From NCBI GenBank assembly GCA_050260355.1, contig JBLNBZ010000038.1, positions 1-49,704 of the forward strand: a stretch of 49,704 nt of DNA, given 5' to 3'. Source of the stretch: CADEFX01 sp050260355. GTDB lineage: Bacteria; Pseudomonadota; Alphaproteobacteria; Rhizobiales; Hyphomicrobiaceae. The notes under the pieces were generated by a model, which searched no databases, was not told where the DNA came from, and worked only from the letters and a program-made list of their open reading frames with translations. The translations under genes and the position numbers were made by a program. How positions within the stretch are numbered: position 1 is the stretch's first letter; each line of letters begins with the position of its first letter. Shown in pieces: positions 34,869 through 43,102 of this stretch.

Positions 34869-35363
34869 ATGGCAAAAACCGACGTTGCAAAGCCGACAGA
34901 AACTCCGGTGTCGCGTCCGCGCGATATTTTCGTAGCCATGCGCGAAGAGATGGACCGAATGTTCGACCGCTTCGAGCGCGGCTTCCAGCGCTGGCCGAGC
35001 CTATTCCAGCACGACCATGGGACGATGATGGTGCCCGAGCTTGACGTGCGGGAAAACAGCGATGCGATCATGATCGAAGCAGACCTGCCCGGCGTCGATG
35101 AAAAGGATGTCTCCGTTACGCTGGCCAACGGGACGCTCACCATCAAAGGCGAGAAGAAGCAAAGCAAGGAGGAGAAGAACGAGAACTACTACGTAGCCGA
35201 GCGCAGCTATGGTGCGTTCGAGCGCTCGCTTCGTCTCCCTGAGACCATCGATGAGGGCAAGATCGAAGCCAAGTTCGACAAGGGCGTTCTGAAGGTCAAA
35301 GCGGCCAAGAAGCCCGAGGCCGTCAAAGCTCCGCGGACGATTGAAATCAAGCAGGCATCGTAA
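34869..35363 (+). CDS. Hsp20/alpha-crystallin small heat shock protein
   Basis: A 164-residue small heat shock protein. The N-terminal arm (REEMDRMFDRFERGFQRWPS) is followed by the alpha-crystallin domain, about 52-150, with PELDVRENSDAIMIEADLPG, VTLANGTLTIKGEKK and the signature FDKGVLKVKAAK. The C-terminal IEIK supplies the I-x-I-like oligomerisation motif. The ATG at 34869 follows AAGAGGAG. Hsp20 genes beside usp genes are typical of low-oxygen stress regulons. The divergent region holds one FNR/FixK box. A terminator-like hairpin follows the gene. Confidence 0.95.
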   Translation: MAKTDVAKPTETPVSRPRDIFVAMREEMDRMFDRFERGFQRWPSLFQHDHGTMMVPELDVRENSDAIMIEADLPGVDEKDVSVTLANGTLTIKGEKKQSKEEKNENYYVAERSYGAFERSLRLPETIDEGKIEAKFDKGVLKVKAAKKPEAVKAPRTIEIKQAS

Positions 35364-35376
35364 TACCGGGAGCACA

Positions 35377-35412
35377 GGGCGCGCGGCCTCGCATGCTGGG
35401 CCGCGCCCCTTG
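35377..35412. terminator. GC-rich hairpin between hsp20 and the OmpR-type regulator
   Basis: Arms GGGCGCGCGGCC (35377-35388) and GGGCCGCGCCCC (about 35398-35409) pair with a small bulge around a nine-base loop, followed by CTTGT. The site lies between convergent genes and could stop transcription from both. The T-run is weak. Confidence 0.45.
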
Positions 35413-35443
35413 TCCAGGCGGTGGCACGCCGAACGCGAAAAAG

Positions 35444-36169
35444 CTAGCTCTTCGTCGGCGCAGATCGTTTGACGTCGGCAGCAAAGATATACCCGACGCC
35501 GCGGACCGTCTTGATCAAGGTGGGATGATCGGGGTCCTGCTCGACCTTCTTGCGCAGCCTTGCGATCAAATTGTCGATGGAGCGGTCGAGGGGCGACCAG
35601 TCCTGCCCCTTCAGCAAATCCATGATCTCGTCACGAGACAAGACGCGATGTGGCCGTTTCACGAACATTTCCAGCAAATTGAACTCGCTCGTCGTGAGCT
35701 CCTGGTCCTGGTCGCCGTCCCTTTTCAGGCTGCGTCGACTGACGTCGAAAACCCAACCCTCGAAGATATAGCGCTGCGATGATGGCGCGGATTGCTCGCT
35801 GGTCGCCGATCGCCTGAGGACGGCGCGGACGCGAGCCACCAGCTCGCGCAGCTCGAACGGCTTGGCGAGGTAGTCGTCGGCACCGAGCTCGAGGCCCACG
35901 ACCCGGTCGATGGCGTCGCCCTTGCCAGTCAGCATGATGATCGGAATGTTGCAATCCTTGCGAATCTCGCGCGCCAGATCGAGCCCGTTCTCCTTGCCGA
36001 GATTGAGATCCAGCGTTATCAGTGTGACCGGGTTCCGCTCCAGGCAAGCGCGCAGCTCTTGGCCGTCTTTCGCATCGGAGACGGTAAAACCTTCCCCTTC
36101 GAAGCACCGCCGCAGCAAAGTCCGGACCTTGGGGTCGTCGTCAACGACAAGTATATGCGCACCGGTCAT
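35444..36169 (-). CDS. OmpR/PhoB-family response regulator
   Basis: A 241-residue regulator with an intact receiver (acidic D10-D12, phosphoacceptor D54 in ITLDLNLG, T81, K103 in YLAKPF). A winged-helix DNA-binding domain follows from about 140, with LTTSEFNLLEMFVKRPHRVLS and DNLIARLRKKVEQDP and a final KTVRGVGYIF. The ATG at 36169 gives MTGAHILVVDDDPKV; upstream in-frame codons would add unconserved sequence. It is divergent from the FixL-like hybrid kinase with 103 bases between, so the two may form a pair. Its C-terminus faces hsp20. Confidence 0.93.
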   Translation of the reverse strand: MTGAHILVVDDDPKVRTLLRRCFEGEGFTVSDAKDGQELRACLERNPVTLITLDLNLGKENGLDLAREIRKDCNIPIIMLTGKGDAIDRVVGLELGADDYLAKPFELRELVARVRAVLRRSATSEQSAPSSQRYIFEGWVFDVSRRSLKRDGDQDQELTTSEFNLLEMFVKRPHRVLSRDEIMDLLKGQDWSPLDRSIDNLIARLRKKVEQDPDHPTLIKTVRGVGYIFAADVKRSAPTKS

Positions 36170-36272
36170 CGATCGGCACCTGGACGGGATATTGGGTCTT
36201 GCGAACGTATACTGCTTGCGCACGGTTCCAGTAGCATTAACAAGGGCAAACTGCACTACTCCGGAGTCCGTC

Positions 36273-37859
36273 ATGCCGCAGACCCCTGGTCAGACGCCCT
36301 CGCCGGCGGCCCAGGCCGCCAAGCTTCGAGGCATTCTCGAATCAGCTGTTACGGCCATCGTTACGATCGATGATCGGGGCCTCATCGAAAGCGTCAATCC
36401 GGCGACCGAGCGCCTGTTCGGATACAGCACATCGGAGCTTATCGGGCAGAATGTCAATATCCTGATGCCGGAACCCTATCGGACAGAGCACGACAGCTAC
36501 ATTGCCAACTACCTCAGGACCGGCACCAAGAAGATCATCGGCATCGGCCGCGAGGTGAGCGGGCGGCGCAAGGACGGAACAATCTTTCCCGTGTATCTGT
36601 CGGTGAGCGAATTCGAGGCCGACGGCGGCCGCTATTTCACCGGTATGATCCACGACATCAGCGATCGCAAACATGTCGAGGAGGCGCTGCGGGAGAGCGA
36701 GCGCCGGTTCGCTCAGGCGCAGAAGATGGAGGCCGTAGGTCAGCTGACCGGCGGCATCGCCCACGATTTCAACAATCTGCTCCTCGTCATTACCGGTAAT
36801 CTGGAGCTCCTGGAGCCGCAGCTGACGCGGGAGGACTCGAGGACCCTCCTCAAGGAGGCACAGGATGCGGCCACTCTCGGGTCGAAGCTGACGGACCAGC
36901 TCCTGACGTTCGCGCGCCGCCGTCACATGGACCCGCAGGTCATCCACCTGAACGACCTGGTCGTGAGCATCACCGACATGTTGCGGCGGACGCTCGGGGA
37001 GCACATCACGCTGTCGACCTCGCTGGCGCGCGATGTCTGGTCCACGCGCGCCGATCCCGACCAGTTCCAGAGCGCGATCGTCAACATGGCGGTCAATGCG
37101 CGCGATGCCATGCCGAATGGCGGCAAGCTGGTGGTCGAAACCCGCAATGTCGTGGTCAACGGCGACCACAGGGACTTCCAGCCCGATTTGAGGCCCGGAG
37201 CGTATGTGCAGCTGTCGATCTCCGACACGGGGTCGGGCATGCCGCCCCACGTTCGAGATCGGGTCTTCGAGCCCTTCTTCACCACCAAGGAGAAAGGCCG
37301 TGGCACCGGGCTCGGCCTGGCGATGGTGTATGGCTTCGTCAAGCAGTCCGGCGGTCATGTGACGATCTACAGCGAGGTTGGCCTCGGCACGACCATCAAT
37401 ATCTATCTTCCGCGCGCCAATGCGGATGCTGCCGCCCCTGCTTCGAGCACGATCAAGAGCGACCTCGATCCCCATGCACGCGAGACGATTCTGGTCGTGG
37501 AGGATGACGAGCGTGTCCGCAAGCTCACCATCAAGCGGCTCGAGATGATCGGCTATCAGGTCCTCGAAGCCAGCGACGGGCCGAAGGCGCTCGAGATACT
37601 CGAGCGTGGAAGCGCGGTCGATCTCGTTTTCACCGATCTGATCATGCCCGGCGGCCTCTCCGGCCGCGAGGTTGCCATCCGGGCGCGGCAGCTCCGGCCC
37701 GGCATCAAGGTCTTGTTGACATCGGGATACGCCGAGGAGCTGGTGCACGGCGACGATCTGCGGCGCGAGCAACTGAAGGTTCTGCGCAAGCCCTACCAGC
37801 AGGCTGACCTTGCCGCGGCCCTGCGCGACGTCCTTGGCGATGCAACGCCCGAAGGCTAG
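36273..37859 (+). CDS. FixL-like PAS hybrid histidine kinase with C-terminal receiver
   Basis: A 528-residue soluble sensor. The PAS domain (about 19-131) closely follows the FixL heme-PAS: NVNILMPEPYRTEHDSYIAN, then KKIIGIGREVSGRRKDGTIF and FTGMIHDISDR. H73 corresponds to the heme-ligating His200 of B. japonicum FixL and R93 to the O2-sensing Arg220, while Arg206 is replaced by Asn79. The kinase part has phosphoacceptor H164 in GGIAHDFNNLL, the N-box at about N275, DTGSGMP and GRGTGLGLAMVYG. A receiver follows from about 425 with D445 and K486. No membrane helix is present. The ATG at 36273 has GGAG six bases upstream. It may sense O2 or NO through heme; heme binding is inferred. Confidence 0.88.
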   Translation: MPQTPGQTPSPAAQAAKLRGILESAVTAIVTIDDRGLIESVNPATERLFGYSTSELIGQNVNILMPEPYRTEHDSYIANYLRTGTKKIIGIGREVSGRRKDGTIFPVYLSVSEFEADGGRYFTGMIHDISDRKHVEEALRESERRFAQAQKMEAVGQLTGGIAHDFNNLLLVITGNLELLEPQLTREDSRTLLKEAQDAATLGSKLTDQLLTFARRRHMDPQVIHLNDLVVSITDMLRRTLGEHITLSTSLARDVWSTRADPDQFQSAIVNMAVNARDAMPNGGKLVVETRNVVVNGDHRDFQPDLRPGAYVQLSISDTGSGMPPHVRDRVFEPFFTTKEKGRGTGLGLAMVYGFVKQSGGHVTIYSEVGLGTTINIYLPRANADAAAPASSTIKSDLDPHARETILVVEDDERVRKLTIKRLEMIGYQVLEASDGPKALEILERGSAVDLVFTDLIMPGGLSGREVAIRARQLRPGIKVLLTSGYAEELVHGDDLRREQLKVLRKPYQQADLAAALRDVLGDATPEG

Positions 37860-37885
37860 CGGGCCGCGCGGCTAGCCGCCGGCGT

Positions 37886-37899
37886 TTGACCGCGATCAA
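37886..37899. promoter_or_regulatory. FNR/FixK box (TTGAC-CGCG-ATCAA)
   Basis: A half-site pair with four-base spacer just downstream of the hybrid kinase gene and 99 bases before a second box. Together they precede the hypothetical gene at 37976-38542. Confidence 0.65.
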
Positions 37900-37975
37900 G
37901 GCAGCTGCGAGCGAGGTGCAATATTCTCGATCGAATTGGCGACGGCGTACTCGAGCTGGGTCGTCATCATGACGG

Positions 37976-38542
37976 GTGCAATCATTGACCAAGATCAATC
38001 CCGCTGCGGCATCCACCGATCAAGCTGAGCAGACGTCGCACCCTCGGCTCTCTTCAGACGTGGACAATCGCTTGACCCCAGACCAAGCCCAGCTGCGGTT
38101 CGCTGTCGCCATGTTCGACACGAGGGATGGCTTGCGCGAGGCGCTTCAGCACCTGAGCCAGGAGGGCTTGCGAAGCGAAGCGTTCAGTTGCCTCGGCTTG
38201 CAACGCGTGCTTGCCGACGCGGCCGCCGTCGCGATGCCGTCCACGTCGGCGACCGTCCAGGAGCTGCCTTTTCCGGGCAACGTGCATCGCATCTGCTGTA
38301 CCGCCGGCCCGGTCGCTCAGTGCCTTTCGGCGCGGCTCAGGGTCGGCGCCCCGACTCTGAAGGCCGCTCTTGCCCATTGGCTGATCCCTCGGCATGCCGC
38401 CCAACTTCAGGACGCGGTCGAGCAGGGCAGGATCGTTCTGTGGGTCCAGCTGTTCGACAGCGAGGCCGAGCGTCGCGCCTACCGGAGCCTGCTCGCCAAG
38501 AGCTCGAACTCGGTCGGTGTTCACGACCTCGTCGCCGAGTGA
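37976..38542 (+). CDS. Hypothetical protein, stress-protein-like helical region
   Basis: An open frame of up to 188 residues with an uncertain start. The GTG at 37976 would place an FNR box (37985-37998) inside the coding region. The ATG at 38112 (MFDTRDGLREALQHLSQEGL) lies after the box and fits a promoter there, but leaves a shorter protein. The core FAVAMFDTRDGLREALQHLS resembles the N-terminal part of small stress proteins that modulate a membrane or protein partner. The later LFDSEAERRAYRSLLAKSS and a final VGVHDLVAE look like real coding sequence. I cannot name the family. Two FNR/FixK boxes in front suggest anaerobic expression. Confidence 0.5.
   Translation: MQSLTKINPAAASTDQAEQTSHPRLSSDVDNRLTPDQAQLRFAVAMFDTRDGLREALQHLSQEGLRSEAFSCLGLQRVLADAAAVAMPSTSATVQELPFPGNVHRICCTAGPVAQCLSARLRVGAPTLKAALAHWLIPRHAAQLQDAVEQGRIVLWVQLFDSEAERRAYRSLLAKSSNSVGVHDLVAE
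37985..37998. promoter_or_regulatory. FNR/FixK box (TTGAC-CAAG-ATCAA)
   Basis: Second of two boxes spaced 99 bases apart. It overlaps the longest possible reading of the hypothetical gene, arguing for a downstream start codon if the site is real. Confidence 0.65.
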
Positions 38543-38675
38543 CGAGACGCTGTGCTGCAGCCATGCGCTGACGGTCTGTTACAAACCGATACAATTTCTC
38601 TCGCAACGCAGGAACGGGGATGACTGGGCCGTGGTTGATAGGTCGCGTTGACCGACCTCGCAGGGAGCAACATCG

Positions 38676-39389
38676 ATGTCGACCTTGTCTCACCATAGCG
38701 TTAGTGATCGTTCACCTTCCCTTCGATCTGCCATCAACGCACGTTCGGCTGCAGGCTTCGAGCAGAGCCTTGCACAGGCATCCCTGCGCCGCGTGGAGGC
38801 CAAGGAGTTCCTGTTTGCCGAGGGAGATGCCTTCTCCCACCTTTACCGCATCGAGACGGGCGCCATCGCGCTCTACAAGGTGCTCAGCGACGGGCGGCGC
38901 CAGGTCATGGGCTTTGCCTATCCCGGCGACCTGATCGGTCTCGGCGCCGAGGGCGAGCACGTGATGAACGCCCAGGCCATCAAGCCGACGCGGGTACGGT
39001 GCCTGCCGGTGGCGTCGCTGCGGCAGGCCGTTGCCAGGGACCCCATGCTGGGGTTCAAGCTCTACGAGGCATTGGCAAAGGAGCTGGCGGCAACCCGTGA
39101 TCTCATGCTGACCACGGGACAGCGCAGCGCGGTCGAGCGTGTCGCCGGTTTCCTGCTGGCGCTCTCCCGGCGCAATGATCGCAACGGCCAGGATCCAACG
39201 AGCTTCGAGCTGCCGATGACACGCATGGACATCGGCGACTTCCTCGGCCTGACGATCGAGACCGTGAGCCGGACGTTTACGAAGCTCAAGGCGCTGGGGC
39301 TGATCGAGCTTCCGCACTGCAATCATGTCCGGCTGCTCGATACCGACGAGCTGGCGAGCCTGGCGGACGGCGGGCAACAGAGCATCTAG
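38676..39389 (+). CDS. fixK: FixK-like Crp/Fnr regulator without N-terminal cysteine cluster
   Basis: A 237-residue Crp/Fnr regulator. The cNMP-binding fold (RVEAKEFLFAEGDAFSHLYRI, YKVLSDGRRQVMGFAYPGDLIG) is followed by the HTH MTRMDIGDFLGLTIETVSRTF, with E195, S198 and R199 forming the recognition set for TTGAT...ATCAA. Only one Cys (C109) lies in the effector domain, so an Fe-S cluster is not expected and the protein should respond through its own expression level, as FixK does under FixLJ control. The ATG at 38676 has AGGGAG eight bases upstream. No FNR box precedes it. It lies near the FixL-like kinase, though FixJ itself is not in the window. The name is by similarity. Confidence 0.85.
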   Translation: MSTLSHHSVSDRSPSLRSAINARSAAGFEQSLAQASLRRVEAKEFLFAEGDAFSHLYRIETGAIALYKVLSDGRRQVMGFAYPGDLIGLGAEGEHVMNAQAIKPTRVRCLPVASLRQAVARDPMLGFKLYEALAKELAATRDLMLTTGQRSAVERVAGFLLALSRRNDRNGQDPTSFELPMTRMDIGDFLGLTIETVSRTFTKLKALGLIELPHCNHVRLLDTDELASLADGGQQSI

Positions 39390-39421
39390 ACGAGGGCCGC
39401 GCCGCGAGGGCGGCGGCGAGG

Positions 39422-40702
39422 CTATGGGCTCAACGGCAGGAGGCCGGGCCCCAGGCCGCGCATGGCGGCGATGGCCGCGACCGCGGCGCAACTCGGCAGG
39501 CCCACGATCAGCGCCATTCGGCGACCGGCAACCCCAGTCGCCATGGCGGCTTTGACAATCGTGTTGACGCAGGCCGCGATCAGAATGGCGTCGGTTGCTT
39601 GCGAGTTCGTGATGGTCGAGCCCGCTATGCGCGCCATGGACAATGTGATGGCATCGACGTCGGCAACGCCGGACAGGGCCGCGAGCGCGAACAGCGCCTT
39701 CACGCCGGCCGTCACCGAGGCCAGTTTCGTGAGCACCATGACGATGCCGATGAGCGCGGCGAGCTTCAGCACGCTCGTGATCTCGAACGGGTTCCTGAGC
39801 TGAAGCGCCGAGTGTCCTGGATCCGAATGAGACTGTCCAAGCATGAGCCAGGCGCTGGAGGCCAATAAAACCAGGCCTCCGGCGAGGGCCGGCGCGAGGA
39901 GCTCGCCGAGCAGCGCCGGCTGCAGCACAGCCGCAATGACGACGACGCGGACGATCATGGTGGCGCCGGCAATGAGGATGCCGCCGCCGAACAGGGAAGC
40001 TGCCTGCGGATACTCGTGTGCCAGCCGCCCGAGCGTCAGCGTCGTGGCCGTCGACGAGGTTACCCCGCCGGCCAGCGCCGTCACGGCGATGCCGGCCTGG
40101 TCGCCCATGATCTTTGTCGCCACGTAGCCGGTGAACGAGGCTGCGGCGATCAGAATTGCAAGCAGCCAGATTTGCGCAGGATTGATCGCGTCCCAGGGAT
40201 CGACCGTCCGGTTCGGCAAGACCGGAAGCAGGAGGAACGACATCGCAAGCAGGATGAGGGCCGCGCGAACCTCCATCCACGACAGCCGGCGCAGCCAGGC
40301 GTGGAGGGGGCCTTTGAGCGCAAGCAGGATCGCCATAGCCACTGCCGCCGCCACGGCGACGAGAGGGCTACCCAGAACAGCGTAGGCGCCGACGATGAAC
40401 GTCAGGATCGCCGCTACAACCCCTGTGACGCTGAAATTGTGCTCGGCTGTCGCCTCTTGCCAGGCGAAAAAGGTGAAGGCTGCAGTGAAGGACACGAGCG
40501 CGGCTGCAAGCACCAATGGACTGCTCACGGTCGATGTCGCGGCCGATATGCCGCCGAGCAGTCCCGTCAGTGCATAGGTTCTGAGCCCCGCGGTGCGCTC
40601 GCCCTCGGCTTCCTCGCGCAGCTGCCATCCGCGCTCGAGGCCGATGAGCAGGCCAACCGCGAGGGAGACAGCCAATCGTCGAAACAGCTCTTCCTGCTCC
40701 AT
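39422..40702 (-). CDS. MgtC/SapB-DUF4010 family membrane protein
   Basis: A 426-residue protein of about 11-12 helices. The N-terminal MgtC-like part has RLAVSLAVGLLIGLERGWQL and AGLRTYALTGLLGGI. It is followed by the DUF4010 part (IMGDQAGIAVTALAGGVTSS, ATTLTLGRLA, ADVDAITLSMARIAGS). MgtC proteins are tied to Mg2+-limited growth and regulation of ATP synthase in pathogens; the function of DUF4010 fusions is not established. The ATG at 40702 was chosen over an upstream start that would add 30 unconserved residues. No Mg2+-responsive leader is visible. It is convergent with the FixK-like gene. Confidence 0.88.
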   Translation of the reverse strand: MEQEELFRRLAVSLAVGLLIGLERGWQLREEAEGERTAGLRTYALTGLLGGISAATSTVSSPLVLAAALVSFTAAFTFFAWQEATAEHNFSVTGVVAAILTFIVGAYAVLGSPLVAVAAAVAMAILLALKGPLHAWLRRLSWMEVRAALILLAMSFLLLPVLPNRTVDPWDAINPAQIWLLAILIAAASFTGYVATKIMGDQAGIAVTALAGGVTSSTATTLTLGRLAHEYPQAASLFGGGILIAGATMIVRVVVIAAVLQPALLGELLAPALAGGLVLLASSAWLMLGQSHSDPGHSALQLRNPFEITSVLKLAALIGIVMVLTKLASVTAGVKALFALAALSGVADVDAITLSMARIAGSTITNSQATDAILIAACVNTIVKAAMATGVAGRRMALIVGLPSCAAVAAIAAMRGLGPGLLPLSP

Positions 40703-41022
40703 GCCGAGGACTCGCCGCCGCAGTCGTTGACCATCTGCCCTTATGTCACGACGTGCTCGTCCATGCCATTGCGGGCAACCTCGGTCATGCAATGTCTGGA
40801 TCGAGCGGCGAACGGATTGCTGTAGGTGAGGAGATCAGGATGAGCCGACCGGCGGCACCGCACGCGCACCTTCCGCCGCAGCTTGCGGTGCAGCGGACCA
40901 TGACGAGGCGCTTCCGCCCCGCGCCGCTACGCGGGCCGGTCCGAGCAGTTCAGGGCGGCAGGAGGTGCGGCTCAGGCGCAACCGCACGCCCGGACCCGTC
41001 CGCCGGCAAGGCCGAGCAACGC
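40703..41022. other. Intergenic stretch without a supported gene
   Basis: 320 bases between the MgtC-like gene and dodecin. A hairpin GTGCGG...CCGCAC lies near 40966-40988 but has no T-run. No FNR box, RNA gene or credible open frame is visible. Confidence 0.5.
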
Positions 41023-41238
41023 TCAGTCCTTGCCTTCGTACTTGAAGGATACCTTCACCTTGGCGCGGTAGGCTTGGACCTTGCCATTGTCCAGGACCAT
41101 GTCCTGCTCGATGACTTCGGCAACACGCAGATCGCGCAGGCTCATTGCCGCTCGATCCACCGCGACCTTGGCCGCCTTCTCCCAGGACTCCGTGCTCGTT
41201 CCGACCAGCTCGATGACTTTGTAGACGCTCTCGGGCAT
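41023..41238 (-). CDS. Dodecin, flavin-binding dodecameric protein
   Basis: A 71-residue protein, MPESVYKVIELVGTSTESWE and then RDLRVAEVIEQDMVLDNGKV, matching dodecins from start to end. Dodecins form hollow dodecamers that store or quench flavins; the Trp in ESWEKA is the residue that stacks on the isoalloxazine. The ATG at 41238 has GGAGG five bases upstream, so it was preferred over start codons further upstream that would add about 40 unconserved residues. It stands as a separate transcription unit next to the acyl-CoA genes. Confidence 0.95.
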   Translation of the reverse strand: MPESVYKVIELVGTSTESWEKAAKVAVDRAAMSLRDLRVAEVIEQDMVLDNGKVQAYRAKVKVSFKYEGKD

Positions 41239-41354
41239 GTCTGCCTCCATGCGATGCAGGACAGTCGGCATGTCTCGGCAGTGCAGCGCAGAGGTGGCGC
41301 GATCAGGCCGCCTCCGGCGGCACAAGTGGAGGCTAGCACACCCCAGGGCGGATA

Positions 41355-41831
41355 TCACGGCCGCTTCTTGATGAGGTAGCGCTGTACGCCCTCCATGACG
41401 AGCTCGCCGTTCTGATTGTGCACCGTCGACTTGAGCGTGAGCACGCCGGTCGTGCGCTGCGGCTTCAACTCGGACACGACGAGCCGCGGGTAGAGCGTGT
41501 CGCCGGCATAGACAGGTTTCAGGAACCGCGAGGACTGCTCGATGAAGCCCATCAGGCTGTCCTCGACCAGGAACGGGAAGATGCCGGCCCCCGCGGCGGT
41601 CTGGATCGCCACCTGGAAGCCGTGCGCCAGCAGATCGCGGTGGCCGTGCCGCTTGCAGAACTCACGGTCGTAATGGATCGGATGATTGTCGCCGGAGGCA
41701 GCCTGGAAGGCGACAAAGTGCGCCTCGGTGACCGTGCGCGAGGGGATGTAGAACGCCTCGCCGAGGGTGAAGTCCTCGAAATAGCGCTGCGGCCCGAAGC
41801 GGAGCTCCTTGGGATCGACAGTGTCGGCCAT
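41355..41831 (-). CDS. MaoC family dehydratase (hotdog fold)
   Basis: A 158-residue MaoC-like (R)-enoyl-CoA hydratase. It has RYFEDFTLGEAFYIPSRTVT, then FVAFQAASGDNHPIHYDREF with the catalytic Asp-x4-His pair, and AHGFQVAIQTAAGAG. The start ATG at 41831 is two bases after the stop of the class III CoA-transferase gene, so the two form an operon in which the transferase is first. The pair would activate an acid as CoA ester and hydrate it. The substrate is unknown. Confidence 0.93.
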   Translation of the reverse strand: MADTVDPKELRFGPQRYFEDFTLGEAFYIPSRTVTEAHFVAFQAASGDNHPIHYDREFCKRHGHRDLLAHGFQVAIQTAAGAGIFPFLVEDSLMGFIEQSSRFLKPVYAGDTLYPRLVVSELKPQRTTGVLTLKSTVHNQNGELVMEGVQRYLIKKRP

Positions 41832-41833
41832 GG

Positions 41834-43009
41834 CTAGGCGCTTTCCCCGGCGGTTCGCGCGACGCCGCGCGTGATCAGCCGGTCGATCTCTGCAGCCGTG
41901 AGCCCGGCTTCCGCCAGCAGCGCGGCCGTGTGCTCGCCGAGCCGCGGCACGGGCGCCGTGAACGGCTCGGCACCGGGCAGATGCGGAATGCGCACGCTCT
42001 CGCCAGTGGCGAGCGGGTAGTCCGGTGCTGCGGCGACGGCTTTCACCTGGGGATCGTCGAGCCAGTCGCCGTGCGTGTTGATCTGGCTGGCAAGCGCGCC
42101 GCACTCGGCGAACCGTGCGACCCACTCGGCGGTGGTGCGCGTCGCGAGTGCGGCATCGAGGATGCCGGTCAGCTCGGCGATATTGGCTTTGCGGCTCTGG
42201 AACGAGTTGAACCTTGCATCCTCGGCGAGCTGCGGCTGATCGATGGCGGTGCAGATGGCTTTGAACTGCGCCTCGTTGACCAGCGTAACGGCAAGCCAGC
42301 TATCCCTGGTGCGGTAGTTGCCGGCAGGTGGATTGAGCAGGCCCGGCGGCCCGCCGACGTAGGCGTATTCGAGGATGTTGTGGATCTGCAGGTGCGCGCC
42401 CGACTGCAGCAGGTTGACGTCGAGGTGGCGCGCGCCGCTGCCGGGTTTCTTGCCCCACAGTGCCATGGTCACCGCCTGGAACGCATAAAGCCCCGTGACG
42501 GCGTCGATCAGGGTCGCGTTGACCTTCACGGGCGAGCCGTCGCGGCTGCGCGTGACGCTCATCAGGCCCGAGACCGCCTGGGCGACGGTATCCACCATCG
42601 GCAGCTCCCGGTTGGGACCGCGCTGGCCCCAACCCGAGACCGACAGATATACGATATCGCGATTGACGCGGCTCACGTCCGCGAAGCCTAGTCCCAGCCG
42701 CTCCATGACGCCTGGGCGCGAGCTTTCGATGAAGACCTGCGCGCGGCGCGCGAGGCTCAAGGCGACGTCGCGCCCCTCCGGCTGCTTCAGGTCGAGCGCC
42801 AGGCTCTCCTTGCCGCGGTTGTAGGCGATGATCGGCGCCGACGTGCCGGCGATCCGGGTGCCGTGGCCGCGGATCCAGTCGCCGCCCGGCGGCTCGATCT
42901 TGATCACGCGCGCGCCGTACTCGGCGAGGTGGCCGCCGCACGACGGTCCCGCGATACCCTGGCTCGCATCGATTACGGTGAGCCCTGCGAGCGGCCCCTG
43001 TTTTGCCAT
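41834..43009 (-). CDS. Class III (CaiB/BaiF family) CoA-transferase
   Basis: A 391-residue CoA-transferase. It opens GPLAGLTVIDASQGIAGPSC with GARVIKIEPPGGDW, contains RPGVMERLGLGFADVSRVN, and the catalytic Asp lies in NATLIDAVTGLYAFQ. The length is in the family range. The ATG at 43009 is chosen, with AGGAAA upstream. It is divergent from a hotdog thioesterase gene at 43103 and precedes the MaoC gene in an operon. A second CoA-transferase of the same family lies at the left end of the window, but the two share only general family blocks. Confidence 0.93.
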   Translation of the reverse strand: MAKQGPLAGLTVIDASQGIAGPSCGGHLAEYGARVIKIEPPGGDWIRGHGTRIAGTSAPIIAYNRGKESLALDLKQPEGRDVALSLARRAQVFIESSRPGVMERLGLGFADVSRVNRDIVYLSVSGWGQRGPNRELPMVDTVAQAVSGLMSVTRSRDGSPVKVNATLIDAVTGLYAFQAVTMALWGKKPGSGARHLDVNLLQSGAHLQIHNILEYAYVGGPPGLLNPPAGNYRTRDSWLAVTLVNEAQFKAICTAIDQPQLAEDARFNSFQSRKANIAELTGILDAALATRTTAEWVARFAECGALASQINTHGDWLDDPQVKAVAAAPDYPLATGESVRIPHLPGAEPFTAPVPRLGEHTAALLAEAGLTAAEIDRLITRGVARTAGESA

Positions 43010-43102
43010 GCGACGTTTCCTTACGCGACTGGCCCCTTGATTTCGTGGCCGCTGCCATCGACCATTCCGGCAGCAGGCGCAAGAGCATAGGCGACGGGGG
43101 CG

